Assembly (NCBI GenBank): GCA_021786915.1
Contig: JAJYMP010000456.1
Location: forward strand, 1-11,517
Source: Chloroflexota bacterium
GTDB lineage: Bacteria; Chloroflexota; Limnocylindria; Limnocylindrales; CSP1-4
Direction: 5' to 3'
Length of the DNA: 11,517 bases
The stretch's first letter is position 1, and each line of letters starts with the position of its first letter. Of the stretch, positions 1 to 6,963 are shown one piece after another. Position numbers and translations under genes: made by a program. The notes beneath the pieces were generated by a model that worked only from the letters and a program-made list of their open reading frames with translations, did not search any database and was not told where the DNA came from.

Positions 1-1461
1 GCTGTCGAGGTGCGAGAGGATCGAGTCGAGCTGGTTGGGGTTCTGGATGTAGTTGACGAGGCCCTTGTAGAACTCGTTCTGCATCGAGGTCGGCATCTGG
101 TCGGACGCGTCGAAGACGAACGACGACGCGCCTGACAGGAGCTGGGCCAGCCGTTGGTTCATCGGGTTCGGGTAGTTCGCCACGCCCTTGTTGGCAGACA
201 GGAACTCGCCGGGGGCGACGAACAGGGCCTGCGCCTGCGAGCTGACCAGATACTTCATGAGGGCCGCGGACTGCGGGGTGTTCTTGAACATGCCGAACAG
301 GTCCCCGGCACCCTCGACGGCGTTCTTGTACTGCGGGTCGATCGCCGGGAAGGGAATGAAGTTGTAGTCGGTGATCTTGGTCTGGTTGGCGAACGCGCCC
401 AGGCCGGTGATGAAGCTCGCCTCGTGGAGGAACAGGCAGCCGGGCGGCGTGCTGAACATCGGATCGCCTGCGTTCGCGAAGTTGGTGGTCACGATGCGGT
501 TGGCGCCGCCGTAACTCTGGGACACCATCTGGCCGAGATCCTGGAATGCGGTCTTGACCTGGCTGCTCGTCCACTTGAGCTTGCCCTGCCACCACTGGTT
601 GTAGACGTCCGGGCCGTAGGTCTTGAGCATGAACGTCTCGACGACGTCGGTCGCCGGCCACCCGGTTGCCGCGCCGGACTCGACCGCGAAGCACCATGGC
701 GCCTGCGCCTTGCTCTTGTCCTGCGTGATCAGGTTCTGGAAGTCGGTCCAGTTCGCCGGGGGATTGCCAGCCAGATCGCCGACGACCTTCGGGTCGTACC
801 AGATCTGGCCCTTGGCCGAGACGTCCAGGAAGACGCCCACGAGCTTGCCGCTCACGGTTCCGAGCTGGACCAGGGACGCCGGCGCCTGCGACTGGTACGT
901 GTTCATGTCGATGACCGACGAGAGGTCCTGCAGCGTGCCGCTGCTCGCGAACTGCTGCATCTGGGCCGGGCCGGGGATGCCCGCGATGTCGGGCAGCGAC
1001 GCGCCGCCGGCGGCGATCGCCGTCTGCAGCACGGTCGGCTCGTCACGCGTGCCGGTGTACTTGATCTGGACACCCGTGGCGTCGATGAACGGCTGCACCA
1101 TCTGCAGGAACTGCTGTTGTTCGCTGCCGCTCCACTGGGCGAGGACGGTGACCGACCCGCCGAGGTTCGCGCCCAGGGTCGACGCGTACTGCTTTGCCGC
1201 AGCGATCTCGCTTGCGCCCGCCGAGGGGAGCGGAGCAGCGCTCGCCGAGGCGTTGGCGGCGGCCGATGACGACGCGGACGGTGCCGCCGAGCCGGACGGC
1301 GCGGTGGACGCGGCCGAGGACGAGGCGGGCGCCGAGGGGGCCGCCGAGGACGAGGCGGCCGGGCTTGGGGTCGAGGATGCCGCGCACGCGCTCGCGACAA
1401 GCGCGAAGGAGGCCATGAACACGCCGGCACGCGCCAGCGTGGCACGCATCACGAGAGACAA
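1..1461 (-). CDS. Carbohydrate ABC transporter substrate-binding lipoprotein (3' end off the window)
   Basis: This is an extracytoplasmic sugar-binding lipoprotein (SBP_bac_1-type fold) that should deliver a carbohydrate to an ABC permease encoded beyond the left edge. The frame is open for 487 codons from a TTG at 1461 to position 1 with no stop. Residues 1-25 form a signal peptide (basic start, then a hydrophobic stretch ending VASA) followed by lipobox Cys26. Residues 27-84 are an almost pure Ser/Ala/Pro linker, and the binding domain begins near residue 95 (SVTVLAQWSGSEQQQF). The sequence resembles the solute-binding proteins often labelled alpha-glucoside binding, but the substrate cannot be read from sequence. 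The end reached here (NQLDSILSHLDS) looks close to the family's C-terminus, so only a few residues are probably missing. TTG is preferred over the ATG at 1449 because GGAGGA lies 9 nt upstream of TTG. A LacI-type gene lies upstream in the same orientation, and operator-like palindromes overlap the promoter. Confidence 0.9.
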   Translation of the reverse strand, partial: MSLVMRATLARAGVFMASFALVASACAASSTPSPAASSSAAPSAPASSSAASTAPSGSAAPSASSSAAANASASAAPLPSAGASEIAAAKQYASTLGANLGGSVTVLAQWSGSEQQQFLQMVQPFIDATGVQIKYTGTRDEPTVLQTAIAAGGASLPDIAGIPGPAQMQQFASSGTLQDLSSVIDMNTYQSQAPASLVQLGTVSGKLVGVFLDVSAKGQIWYDPKVVGDLAGNPPANWTDFQNLITQDKSKAQAPWCFAVESGAATGWPATDVVETFMLKTYGPDVYNQWWQGKLKWTSSQVKTAFQDLGQMVSQSYGGANRIVTTNFANAGDPMFSTPPGCLFLHEASFITGLGAFANQTKITDYNFIPFPAIDPQYKNAVEGAGDLFGMFKNTPQSAALMKYLVSSQAQALFVAPGEFLSANKGVANYPNPMNQRLAQLLSGASSFVFDASDQMPTSMQNEFYKGLVNYIQNPNQLDSILSHLDS

Positions 1462-1470
1462 CGTTCACTC

Positions 1471-1476
1471 TCCTCC
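1471..1476 (-). promoter_or_regulatory. Ribosome binding site deciding a TTG start
   Basis: Read on the minus strand this is GGAGGA, then 9 nt, then TTG at 1461. The in-frame GTG at 1452 and ATG at 1449 would leave 18 and 21 nt, too far for this site. The TTG also gives a signal peptide of normal shape. Confidence 0.7.
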
Positions 1477-1487
1477 AGTGCACGCGC

Positions 1488-1499
1488 TAACGCGCGTTA
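1488..1499. promoter_or_regulatory. LacI-type operator, perfect 12-bp palindrome
   Basis: TAACGCGCGTTA is its own reverse complement and has the central CpG typical of operators bound by LacI-family proteins, where the hinge helix inserts. It lies just downstream of the predicted transcription start of the substrate-binding protein gene, where a bound repressor would block transcription. A copy with one mismatch lies at 2700-2711 in front of the adjacent LacI-type gene. The binding protein is inferred from this pairing. Confidence 0.65.
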
Positions 1500-1500
1500 C

Positions 1501-1512
1501 TAACACGCATTA
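1501..1512. promoter_or_regulatory. Second, degenerate operator copy overlapping the -10 box
   Basis: TAACACGCATTA matches the perfect palindrome at 10 of 12 positions, keeping TAAC, the central CGC and TTA. It starts 13 bp from the first copy, a little over one helical turn. Its right half overlaps the -10 box, so occupancy would exclude RNA polymerase. It could be a weaker secondary site or chance similarity caused by the -10 box. Confidence 0.4.
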
Positions 1513-1536
1513 TCAACGAACGGGTGACACAGTCAA
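1509..1536 (-). promoter_or_regulatory. Sigma70-type promoter of the transporter gene
   Basis: On the minus strand a -35 box TTGACT (1536-1531, 5 of 6 to consensus) is followed by a 16-bp spacer and a -10 box GATAAT (1514-1509, 5 of 6). The predicted start is around 1502, which leaves a 5' leader of about 40 nt before the TTG. This AT-richer patch stands out in a very GC-rich region. The operator-like palindromes begin inside the -10 box and cover the start region. Confidence 0.7.
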
Positions 1537-1635
1537 GTCGCAGGAGTGCATGGAGATGCGGAGAAGTCGTGACGAATTTGCCGTGGGGTCCCCGAGACGG
1601 CCCAGCGCCAGCGGCGACACGCCCGCGGGGACGGG

Positions 1636-2682
1636 TCAGTCAGCGGGAGGGGCGGTCGACTCCCGGACGATGAGCTCGGTGTCGAGCAGCAGGCGCTCCG
1701 TGCCCGGCAGGCCCGCCAGGCGCTCCACCAGGGCGCGGCCTGCCGCCTCGCCCAGCGCGCGCGCCGGCAGGTGGACGGTAGTCAGCGGCGGGTCGAAGTG
1801 GCGCGCGAGGGGGATGTCGTCGAAGCCGGCCACGGACACGTCGCCCGGCACGTGCCGTCCCGCCTCGCGGAGCGCCCGCAGCGCCCCGAACGCCACGACG
1901 TCGTTGCCCACGAAGACCGCGGTGAACGGCTCGCCGCGCGCGAGCAGCGTCCGCATCGCCACCCAGCCGCTCGTGGCATCGAAGCCGCCCTCGACCACGA
2001 GCCCTTCGTCGAAGCCGATCCCGCCCGCCTCCATGGCGTCGCGGTACCCGGCCAGCCGCTCCTCCGCCGCCGTGTAGGCGCGGGGCGCATTGGTGATGCA
2101 CGCGATCCGCCGGTGTCCCAGGTCGATGAGGAGGCGTACCACCGCCGCCGCCCCGGCCCGGTTGTCCACGTCGACGCTCGGTGCGTTGAGCCCCGGCAGG
2201 GAGCCCTGGAGGATGATCGGGAACTCGTCCGCGACCAGTGCCGCGAGCTCGCTGTCGTCGCTCCGTGGGCCGGACACGATCAGGCCGTCCACGCGCTGGG
2301 AGTGGACGAGCCCCGCGTACGAGCCGCCCTCGGGCGGGAGGGGCTCCACCAGCACGCGGTAGCCGTGCTTGTGGACCTCCTGCCCGATCCCCCACAGCGT
2401 GTCCGCCAGCAGCGCGTCGGCGGCCGCCTGGTCGGGCTGCTGGCGGAGGACCAGCCCGATCGTCTGCGAAGCGCCGCCGGCCAGCGCGCGGGCCGCGCCG
2501 TGGACGTGGTAGCCGAGCTCGAGCGCCGCCGCCCGCACCCTCTGGCGCGTCTCCTCGGCGATGTTCGTCGCGGGGCGGTCGTTGAGGACGAACGAAACCG
2601 TCGTCCGCGACACGCCCGCGAGGCGTGCCACGTCAGCGCTGGTCGCCCGCCGCTTGCCGGCCACGTGGCCTCCCGAGCTCAT
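1636..2682 (-). CDS. LacI-family transcriptional repressor
   Basis: This is a sugar-responsive DNA-binding regulator of 348 aa, normal length for the family. Residues 15-35 form the helix-turn-helix (SADVARLAGVSRTTVSFVLN). The hinge helix is near 56-67 (LGYHVHGAARAL), with the Leu that normally inserts at a central CpG. The rest is the periplasmic-binding-protein-like effector domain, with the usual PSVDVDNRAGA and GHRRIACI stretches. The start is uncertain. ATG at 2682 has little upstream ribosome-binding sequence. The in-frame GTG at 2664 has GGGAGG four nt upstream and would give a 342-aa protein beginning MAGKRRATSADV, typical of the family. The substrate-binding protein gene lies 174 bp downstream in the same orientation. 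Both genes carry TAACnCGCGTTA-like sites in front, so repression of the transporter and self-repression are likely. The effector is probably the transported sugar or a derivative (inference). Confidence 0.92.
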   Translation of the reverse strand: MSSGGHVAGKRRATSADVARLAGVSRTTVSFVLNDRPATNIAEETRQRVRAAALELGYHVHGAARALAGGASQTIGLVLRQQPDQAAADALLADTLWGIGQEVHKHGYRVLVEPLPPEGGSYAGLVHSQRVDGLIVSGPRSDDSELAALVADEFPIILQGSLPGLNAPSVDVDNRAGAAAVVRLLIDLGHRRIACITNAPRAYTAAEERLAGYRDAMEAGGIGFDEGLVVEGGFDATSGWVAMRTLLARGEPFTAVFVGNDVVAFGALRALREAGRHVPGDVSVAGFDDIPLARHFDPPLTTVHLPARALGEAAGRALVERLAGLPGTERLLLDTELIVRESTAPPAD

Positions 2683-2699
2683 TCCGGATCGATGCCCGG

Positions 2700-2711
2700 T
2701 AACTCGCGTTA
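2700..2711. promoter_or_regulatory. Operator-like site in front of the LacI-type gene
   Basis: TAACTCGCGTTA differs at a single position from the perfect palindrome TAACGCGCGTTA found before the transporter gene. It lies 18 bp upstream of the ATG at 2682, or 36 bp upstream of the alternative GTG at 2664. This is a natural place for negative autoregulation. No clear -35/-10 pair is visible around it. Confidence 0.55.
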
Positions 2712-2878
2712 GCGTAACCGAAACCCGCCGGGCGGCCCCTGCGGCGTCCGGGCGCACCCCGGACGCGACCGCCGAGCCCGGGAGCGCCGCGGATCCGCCA
2801 CGCCTGCCAGCGACGCCCTCGCTCCCCAGCCCGATCTCGCAACTCCTCGCGGTCGCCGAGCCCGCGGCCGGCCCGGGC

Positions 2879-3526
2879 GTGGACGCGGCCGTCGCCGCCG
2901 CGGCGGCAAATCCCGGCTCCGCCCGCGTGCCGGGGTTCCTGCCCAGCGTCAACGGCCTCCACTTCATCAACGCCTGGCCCCACGAGCCCGACCTGACGAT
3001 CGCGCTCCCCGGCGTGGGCACGCTGCCCATCGGGGATGCGAGCAGCGGCGTGTGCGGCGGCATGGTCTACGCGGTCCGTGACGTGTTCCAGACACCCGGC
3101 ATGGCGCCGGTCGCCGCCACCGACAACCCGCCGCCCGACGCGCCGCTGTTCTGCTACATCGTCGCGCGGCTGCTCGAGTCGTTCGACGTGGGCCACCTCG
3201 GCTTCGCCCGCTACTACGAGTGGATGCTCACGCCCGACGCAGACGCGACCGTCGGGCCGCTGCTCGCGCGGCGAGTGGTCAAGCGGGGGTGGACGCTGCA
3301 GCCGAGTCAGCGCGCCGCCGCCCGCCGATCGCCGGGTTCGACAGGCCGTCAGTGGATGGCCGCCGCCCCCTCGAGGCCCTCGAACGTGATCGCCCCCTCC
3401 ACCGGGCAGACGTACTGGCAGAGCCGGCAGCCCACGCAGTACTCCGGGTCCACGTCGATCGAGGACGAGCCGTTCGTTCCAAGCATCCGGATCGCCTGGT
3501 GCGCCCCGTCGTTGCAGGCGGCGTAG
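2879..3526 (+). pseudogene. C-terminally truncated conserved hypothetical protein
   Basis: From about 2930 to 3290 this frame encodes a globular-looking sequence rather than the Arg/Pro-rich text of shadow frames: PGFLPSVNGLHFINAWP, then IGDASSGVCGGMVYAVRDVF, then a helix ending YYEWMLTPD. I recall unnamed conserved bacterial proteins with the GFLPS...GLHF and IGDAS.G.CGGM..AVRD motifs, continuing well past the tyrosine helix. Here that continuation is missing: after about 3290 the frame runs antisense through the dehydrogenase gene to a stop at 3524-3526, and the other two frames do not restore it. No good start or ribosome binding site is visible; GTG at 2879 is the only in-frame start codon between the LacI-type gene and the conserved part. 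I read it as a gene that lost its 3' half, but a short functional protein is possible. Function unknown. Confidence 0.45.
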
Positions 3527-5931
3527 CACAAGTTGCAGCGGATGCACTTGGCCTGGTCGATGTGCGCGAGCAGCCGCCACTCCTGGTCCAGGTGCCCCCA
3601 GTCGGTGATCCCAGGCAGCGCCTTGCCCACCAGCTCGGACGGGCTGTGGAGCCCCTTCGAGCGCAGGCACGTCGAGAGGCCGTCGACGAGGTCGTCCACC
3701 AGCCGGTAGCCGTAGTGCATCACGCTCGTGCCGACCTGGACCGTGGTCGCGCCGCAGAGCAGGAAGTCCACGGCGTCGCGCCAGGTCTCCACCCCGCCGA
3801 TGCCCGAGACCGGGATGCCCACCTCCGGGTCGGCGGCCACTTGCGAGACCATGTTGAGCGCGATGGGCTTGACCGCAGGGCCGGCGTAGCCGCCATGAGA
3901 GCCCTTGCCGCGGACGTCCGGGTTGGGCGCCCAGGTGTCCAGGTTGACCCCGATCAGCGAGCTGATGGTGTTGATCAGGGCGACGCCGTCTGCGTTGGCC
4001 CTGCGGGCGGCGCGGGCCGGGGGACGGATGTCGGTGACGTTGGGCGTGAGCTTGACCAGGACGGGCATCTCGGCCTTCTCCATCACCCACTCGGTGATCA
4101 TCTGGACGTAGTCGGGGACCTGGCCCACCGCCGCGCCCATGCCGCGCTCGCTCATCCCGTGCGGGCAGCCGAAGTTGAGCTCGTAGCCGTCCGCGCCGGT
4201 GTCGTTGCACTTGGCCAGGATCTCGTGCCAGGCCTCGCGCTTCGCCTCGACCATGAGGCTGATCACGACCGCGTTGTCGGGGTAGCGCTTCTTCGTCTCG
4301 CGGATCTCGGCGATGTTGACGTCGGTCGGGCGGTCGCTGATGAGCTCGATGTTGTTGATGCCGACGATCTGCCTGCCCGAGTAAGAGAACGTGCCCAGGC
4401 GCGCCGTGACGTTGCGGATGGGCTCGCCGATCGTCTTCCAGACGGCGCCGCCCCAGCCGGCGTCGAACGCCCGGGCCACCATGTCGCCCGAGTTGCTGAT
4501 CGGGCAGCTGGCGAGCCAGAACGGGTTGGGACTCTTGATGCCAGCGAGGCTGGTGGACAGGTCGACGCCGGGCACAGTGGCGTCCGTCGGGCGGCGAACC
4601 GGCGCAATGCGGGTCCGCAGGCCGAGGGCGTCCACGATGGAGCGAGCGGCGAGCTTGCCCGCCTGGACAGCGTTCACGACCTCCTTGCCGCCCGACGCGA
4701 TGTCGCCGATCGCCCACACCTTGGCGTTCGACGTGCGGCCCGTCGCCGGGTCGATCACGGCCGCGCCGTCGCGGAGCGGGACGCCCAGCGCCTCGAGCAC
4801 GGCCGAGGCTCCGCTCGGCGCGCCCTGCCCGACCGCCCGGACTACCGTGTCGAGCGGGACCTCGAACGCGGAGCCCTCGAGCGGGACCGGGCCTCGCCGG
4901 CCTGAGGCGTCGGGGTCGCCCAGCGCCATGCGCATGAAGGTGACGCGCTCAACCTTCCCGTCGCCCTTGATCGCGGCGGGCGCCGTGAGCCAGCGCAGCG
5001 TCACCCCCAGCTCGCGCGCGAGGTCGATCGCGTGCGGGTAGGCCGGGGCCTCGGCCTGGGTCCGGCGGTAGAACAGGGTGACCTCCTCGGCGCCCAGCTT
5101 CACCGCGGCCGCCGCTGCGTCGAATGCGGTCGAGCCGCCGCCGATGACGCCCACGCGCCGCCCGACGACGGGCTCTGCGGCGGGCACGGGATCGGTCGCG
5201 GCGCGGATCACGACCAGCGCGTCAACCACGCCGGCCAGGCCCTCGCCCGTGACCCCGAGCGGCTGGCAGCGCCCGAGCCCGACCGCCACCACCACCGCTT
5301 CGTGCCTGTCGAGCAGTTCGGCCGCCGCGACGCGTGTCACGCTGGTGCCGAGCACGAAGCTCGCGCCCGCTCGCTCGACCTCGGCCGCCTCCTTCGCGAG
5401 GCCGGCTCGGGGCATGCGCCAGGGCACGATCCCGTGGTCCGCCAGGCCGCCCGCCCGGATCCCCTCGTCGTAGACGGTCACGCCGACGCCGGCCCTGCGC
5501 AGCTCAGCGGCGCAGGCGAGCCCCGCGGGGCCGCCGCCCACGATCGCCGCGCTCACGCCGGCATTCGGGCCGGGCGTGAAGAACGGCTCGCCGGTGGCCG
5601 CGTACGCCTCGACCGCGCCCTGCTGGAGCCGCCCGATGGCGATCGGCCGGTCGAGGCCGCTGCGCACGCAGGCGCCCTCGCACAGCCGCTCCACCGGGCA
5701 GACCGCGCCGCACGTCCCGCCGAGCGGATTTGCGGCCAGGATGTTGCGCGCGGCGCCCACCACGTTGCCGGTGGCGATCTTGCGGATGAAGCCTGGGACG
5801 TCGATCCCGGTTGGGCAGGCGCGCGCGCAGGCGGCATCGAAGCAGTAGAGGCAGCGGTCGGCCTCGATCCTGGCGGCAGCGGCGGCAAGGGGCTCCACGC
5901 GGCGGAACGGGTCGGTCGGGGCGACGGTCAT
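3349..5931 (-). CDS. Dihydropyrimidine dehydrogenase, single-chain PreT-PreA fusion
   Basis: This enzyme should reduce uracil and thymine to 5,6-dihydropyrimidines with NAD(P)H, the first step of reductive pyrimidine breakdown, in the cytoplasm. The 860-aa chain has two parts. The PreT-like part (1 to about 430) has N-terminal Fe-S ligands C27, C30, C35, C39 and C78, C84, C88 with Gln104, matching the unusual Gln ligand of mammalian DPD. It then has an FAD motif (IVGGGPAGLACAAE, about 130-143) and an NAD(P)H motif (VGVIGGGSTAFD, about 258-270). The PreA-like part (about 456-860) is an FMN barrel with GIKSPNPFWLAS, catalytic Cys589 in NFGCPHGMSERGMG, and a ferredoxin tail with C796, C799, C802, C806 and C832, C835, C838, C842. 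All key ligands are present. ATG at 5931 has GAGGG 7 nt upstream; the open frame continues to 6267 but without family-like sequence. E. coli makes the two parts as separate PreT and PreA subunits. No hydantoinase or beta-ureidopropionase gene is nearby. Confidence 0.93.
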   Translation of the reverse strand: MTVAPTDPFRRVEPLAAAAARIEADRCLYCFDAACARACPTGIDVPGFIRKIATGNVVGAARNILAANPLGGTCGAVCPVERLCEGACVRSGLDRPIAIGRLQQGAVEAYAATGEPFFTPGPNAGVSAAIVGGGPAGLACAAELRRAGVGVTVYDEGIRAGGLADHGIVPWRMPRAGLAKEAAEVERAGASFVLGTSVTRVAAAELLDRHEAVVVAVGLGRCQPLGVTGEGLAGVVDALVVIRAATDPVPAAEPVVGRRVGVIGGGSTAFDAAAAAVKLGAEEVTLFYRRTQAEAPAYPHAIDLARELGVTLRWLTAPAAIKGDGKVERVTFMRMALGDPDASGRRGPVPLEGSAFEVPLDTVVRAVGQGAPSGASAVLEALGVPLRDGAAVIDPATGRTSNAKVWAIGDIASGGKEVVNAVQAGKLAARSIVDALGLRTRIAPVRRPTDATVPGVDLSTSLAGIKSPNPFWLASCPISNSGDMVARAFDAGWGGAVWKTIGEPIRNVTARLGTFSYSGRQIVGINNIELISDRPTDVNIAEIRETKKRYPDNAVVISLMVEAKREAWHEILAKCNDTGADGYELNFGCPHGMSERGMGAAVGQVPDYVQMITEWVMEKAEMPVLVKLTPNVTDIRPPARAARRANADGVALINTISSLIGVNLDTWAPNPDVRGKGSHGGYAGPAVKPIALNMVSQVAADPEVGIPVSGIGGVETWRDAVDFLLCGATTVQVGTSVMHYGYRLVDDLVDGLSTCLRSKGLHSPSELVGKALPGITDWGHLDQEWRLLAHIDQAKCIRCNLCYAACNDGAHQAIRMLGTNGSSSIDVDPEYCVGCRLCQYVCPVEGAITFEGLEGAAAIH

Positions 5932-6178
5932 CGCAACACCCTCGGTTGTCGCCGGTCGGCGGCGACGGCGGGGACGCCTCGGAGCCGCCAGTATCCGCGA
6001 CGGGTGCCAGTTCCTCGATGGCCGAAGGGACCCCCAGAGGCGGGCCGAGTTACGCTGCGGCGCCGCCGGGGAGGGGGAGCGGGCGCGATCGGCCTCGGGC
6101 CGTAGACGCCGCTTGCCCGGGCGCGTAGGCTGCGGGCCGAGGGCGTCCCACCGGGTGCCGAGCGCGGAGGTTGCGGGG
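5932..6178. other. Divergent intergenic region between the dehydrogenase and ACT-protein genes
   Basis: These 247 bp must hold both outward promoters. Only weak candidates are visible. For the plus strand, TAGGCT (6126-6131) could be a -10 box with TAGACG (6103-6108) 17 bp upstream as a poor -35 box. For the minus strand, GATACT at about 5993-5998 could be a -10 box without a clear partner. There is no convincing shared operator. Confidence 0.35.
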
Positions 6179-6565
6179 ATGGCGATTGATCTCAGGGTCC
6201 GGCTCCCCAATCGCCCCGGCACGCTGCTGCTGGTTGCCGACGCGCTCGGCCGCGGCGGTTTGAACATCGAGGCCGCCTGCGGCTACGAGACCGGCGATGC
6301 CGGCGTCCTCCACCTCCTGGTGGTCGATGCCGAGCGCGGGCGGCGGACGCTGCTCAACGCGGGCGTGGAGATCGAGTCGGAGCAGCCCGTGGTGGTGGTC
6401 GACGTGCAGAACCGGCCGGGGGGCGGCGCCGCCGTGCTGCGGCTGGTCGCCGACGCCGGGGCGAACATCAACCTCCTCTACACCACGCTCGATGGACGGC
6501 TGGTCCTGGGCAGCGACGACCCTCCCCGGCTGCGGACCGCGCTCGCCGCAGCCGGCAAGGCGTAG
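6179..6565 (+). CDS. Tandem ACT-domain protein
   Basis: This 128-aa protein consists almost entirely of two ACT-type ligand-binding domains. Repeat 1 (about 3-65) has the signature PNRPGTLLLVADALGRGGLNIE. Repeat 2 (about 69-126) has QNRPGGGAAVLRLVADAGANIN. ACT domains usually bind amino acids or other small metabolites at the dimer interface. No catalytic or DNA-binding domain is attached, so a free-standing sensor or partner of another enzyme is the likeliest role; the ligand is unknown. ATG at 6179 is chosen because GGAGG (6166-6170) sits 8 nt upstream; an earlier in-frame ATG at 6113 adds only non-conserved sequence. The gene is divergent from the dehydrogenase gene and 5 nt upstream of the DUF4280 gene, suggesting joint transcription with the latter. 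Confidence 0.85.
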   Translation: MAIDLRVRLPNRPGTLLLVADALGRGGLNIEAACGYETGDAGVLHLLVVDAERGRRTLLNAGVEIESEQPVVVVDVQNRPGGGAAVLRLVADAGANINLLYTTLDGRLVLGSDDPPRLRTALAAAGKA

Positions 6566-6570
6566 CCGCC

Positions 6571-6963
6571 ATGTCCACCATTGTCGTCAGCGGCGCCCAG
6601 ATCACGTGCACGTTCGGCACCACGCCCTCGGCGCTCACCGTCGCCCCGGCCGGGCAACCGGTCCAGGGTGGCGGTCAGCTCGTGGCGCGCATCAGCGACC
6701 AGGCGCCCAACGTGAACATCGCGCCGTTCGGGATGTGCACCACGCTGTCGAATCCGCAGGTCGCCTCCGCGACGTCCGCCGCACAGGGCGTCCTCACGCC
6801 CCAGCCGTGCATCCCGGTGACCACGGCGCCCTGGGCGCCGGGCTCCCCCACCGTGTCGGTCGGCGGCACGCCGGCGCTGACCAGCGACAGCCGGTGCATC
6901 TGCGCCTGGGGCGGCTCGATCTCGATCGTCTCGCCCGGCCAGGGGACGATCTCGACGGGTTAG
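6571..6963 (+). CDS. DUF4280 / PAAR-like protein
   Basis: This 130-aa protein matches the DUF4280 family by its start (VVSGAQITCTFGT), its middle (PNVNIAPFGMCTTLSNP), the block TPQPCIPVTTAPWAPGSPT, and its end (RCICAWGGSISIVSPGQ). Cysteines at 13, 56, 80, 109 and 111 are spread as in the family and may bind a metal or form disulfides. DUF4280 proteins are treated as PAAR-like spike-tip proteins of contractile injection systems (type VI secretion and phage-tail-like particles), where they sharpen the spike and carry effectors. No signal peptide, effector domain or other injection gene is present here, so this is an orphan tip or has another role. It starts 5 nt after the ACT-protein stop, with AAGG about 11 nt upstream as a weak ribosome binding site, so translation may be coupled. 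Confidence 0.88.
   Translation: MSTIVVSGAQITCTFGTTPSALTVAPAGQPVQGGGQLVARISDQAPNVNIAPFGMCTTLSNPQVASATSAAQGVLTPQPCIPVTTAPWAPGSPTVSVGGTPALTSDSRCICAWGGSISIVSPGQGTISTG

Noticed and set aside
154..2077. Long plus-strand frames opposite the substrate-binding protein and LacI-type genes
   Set aside because: They are antisense shadows of strongly recognisable minus-strand genes in GC-rich DNA.
2683..3063. N-terminal extension of the LacI-type gene by 127 codons to an ATG at 3063
   Set aside because: The extension has no family similarity, would place the operator site inside the coding region, and runs antisense to the conserved hypothetical remnant.
3220..4905. 561-codon plus-strand frame
   Set aside because: It is antisense to the dehydrogenase coding sequence and its composition (Arg/Asp/Val/His-rich) is that of a reverse-complement shadow.
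5932..6267. Upstream extension of the dehydrogenase frame to 6267
   Set aside because: Residues before the ATG at 5931 are Pro/Arg-rich, unlike the family, and a ribosome binding site directly precedes 5931.
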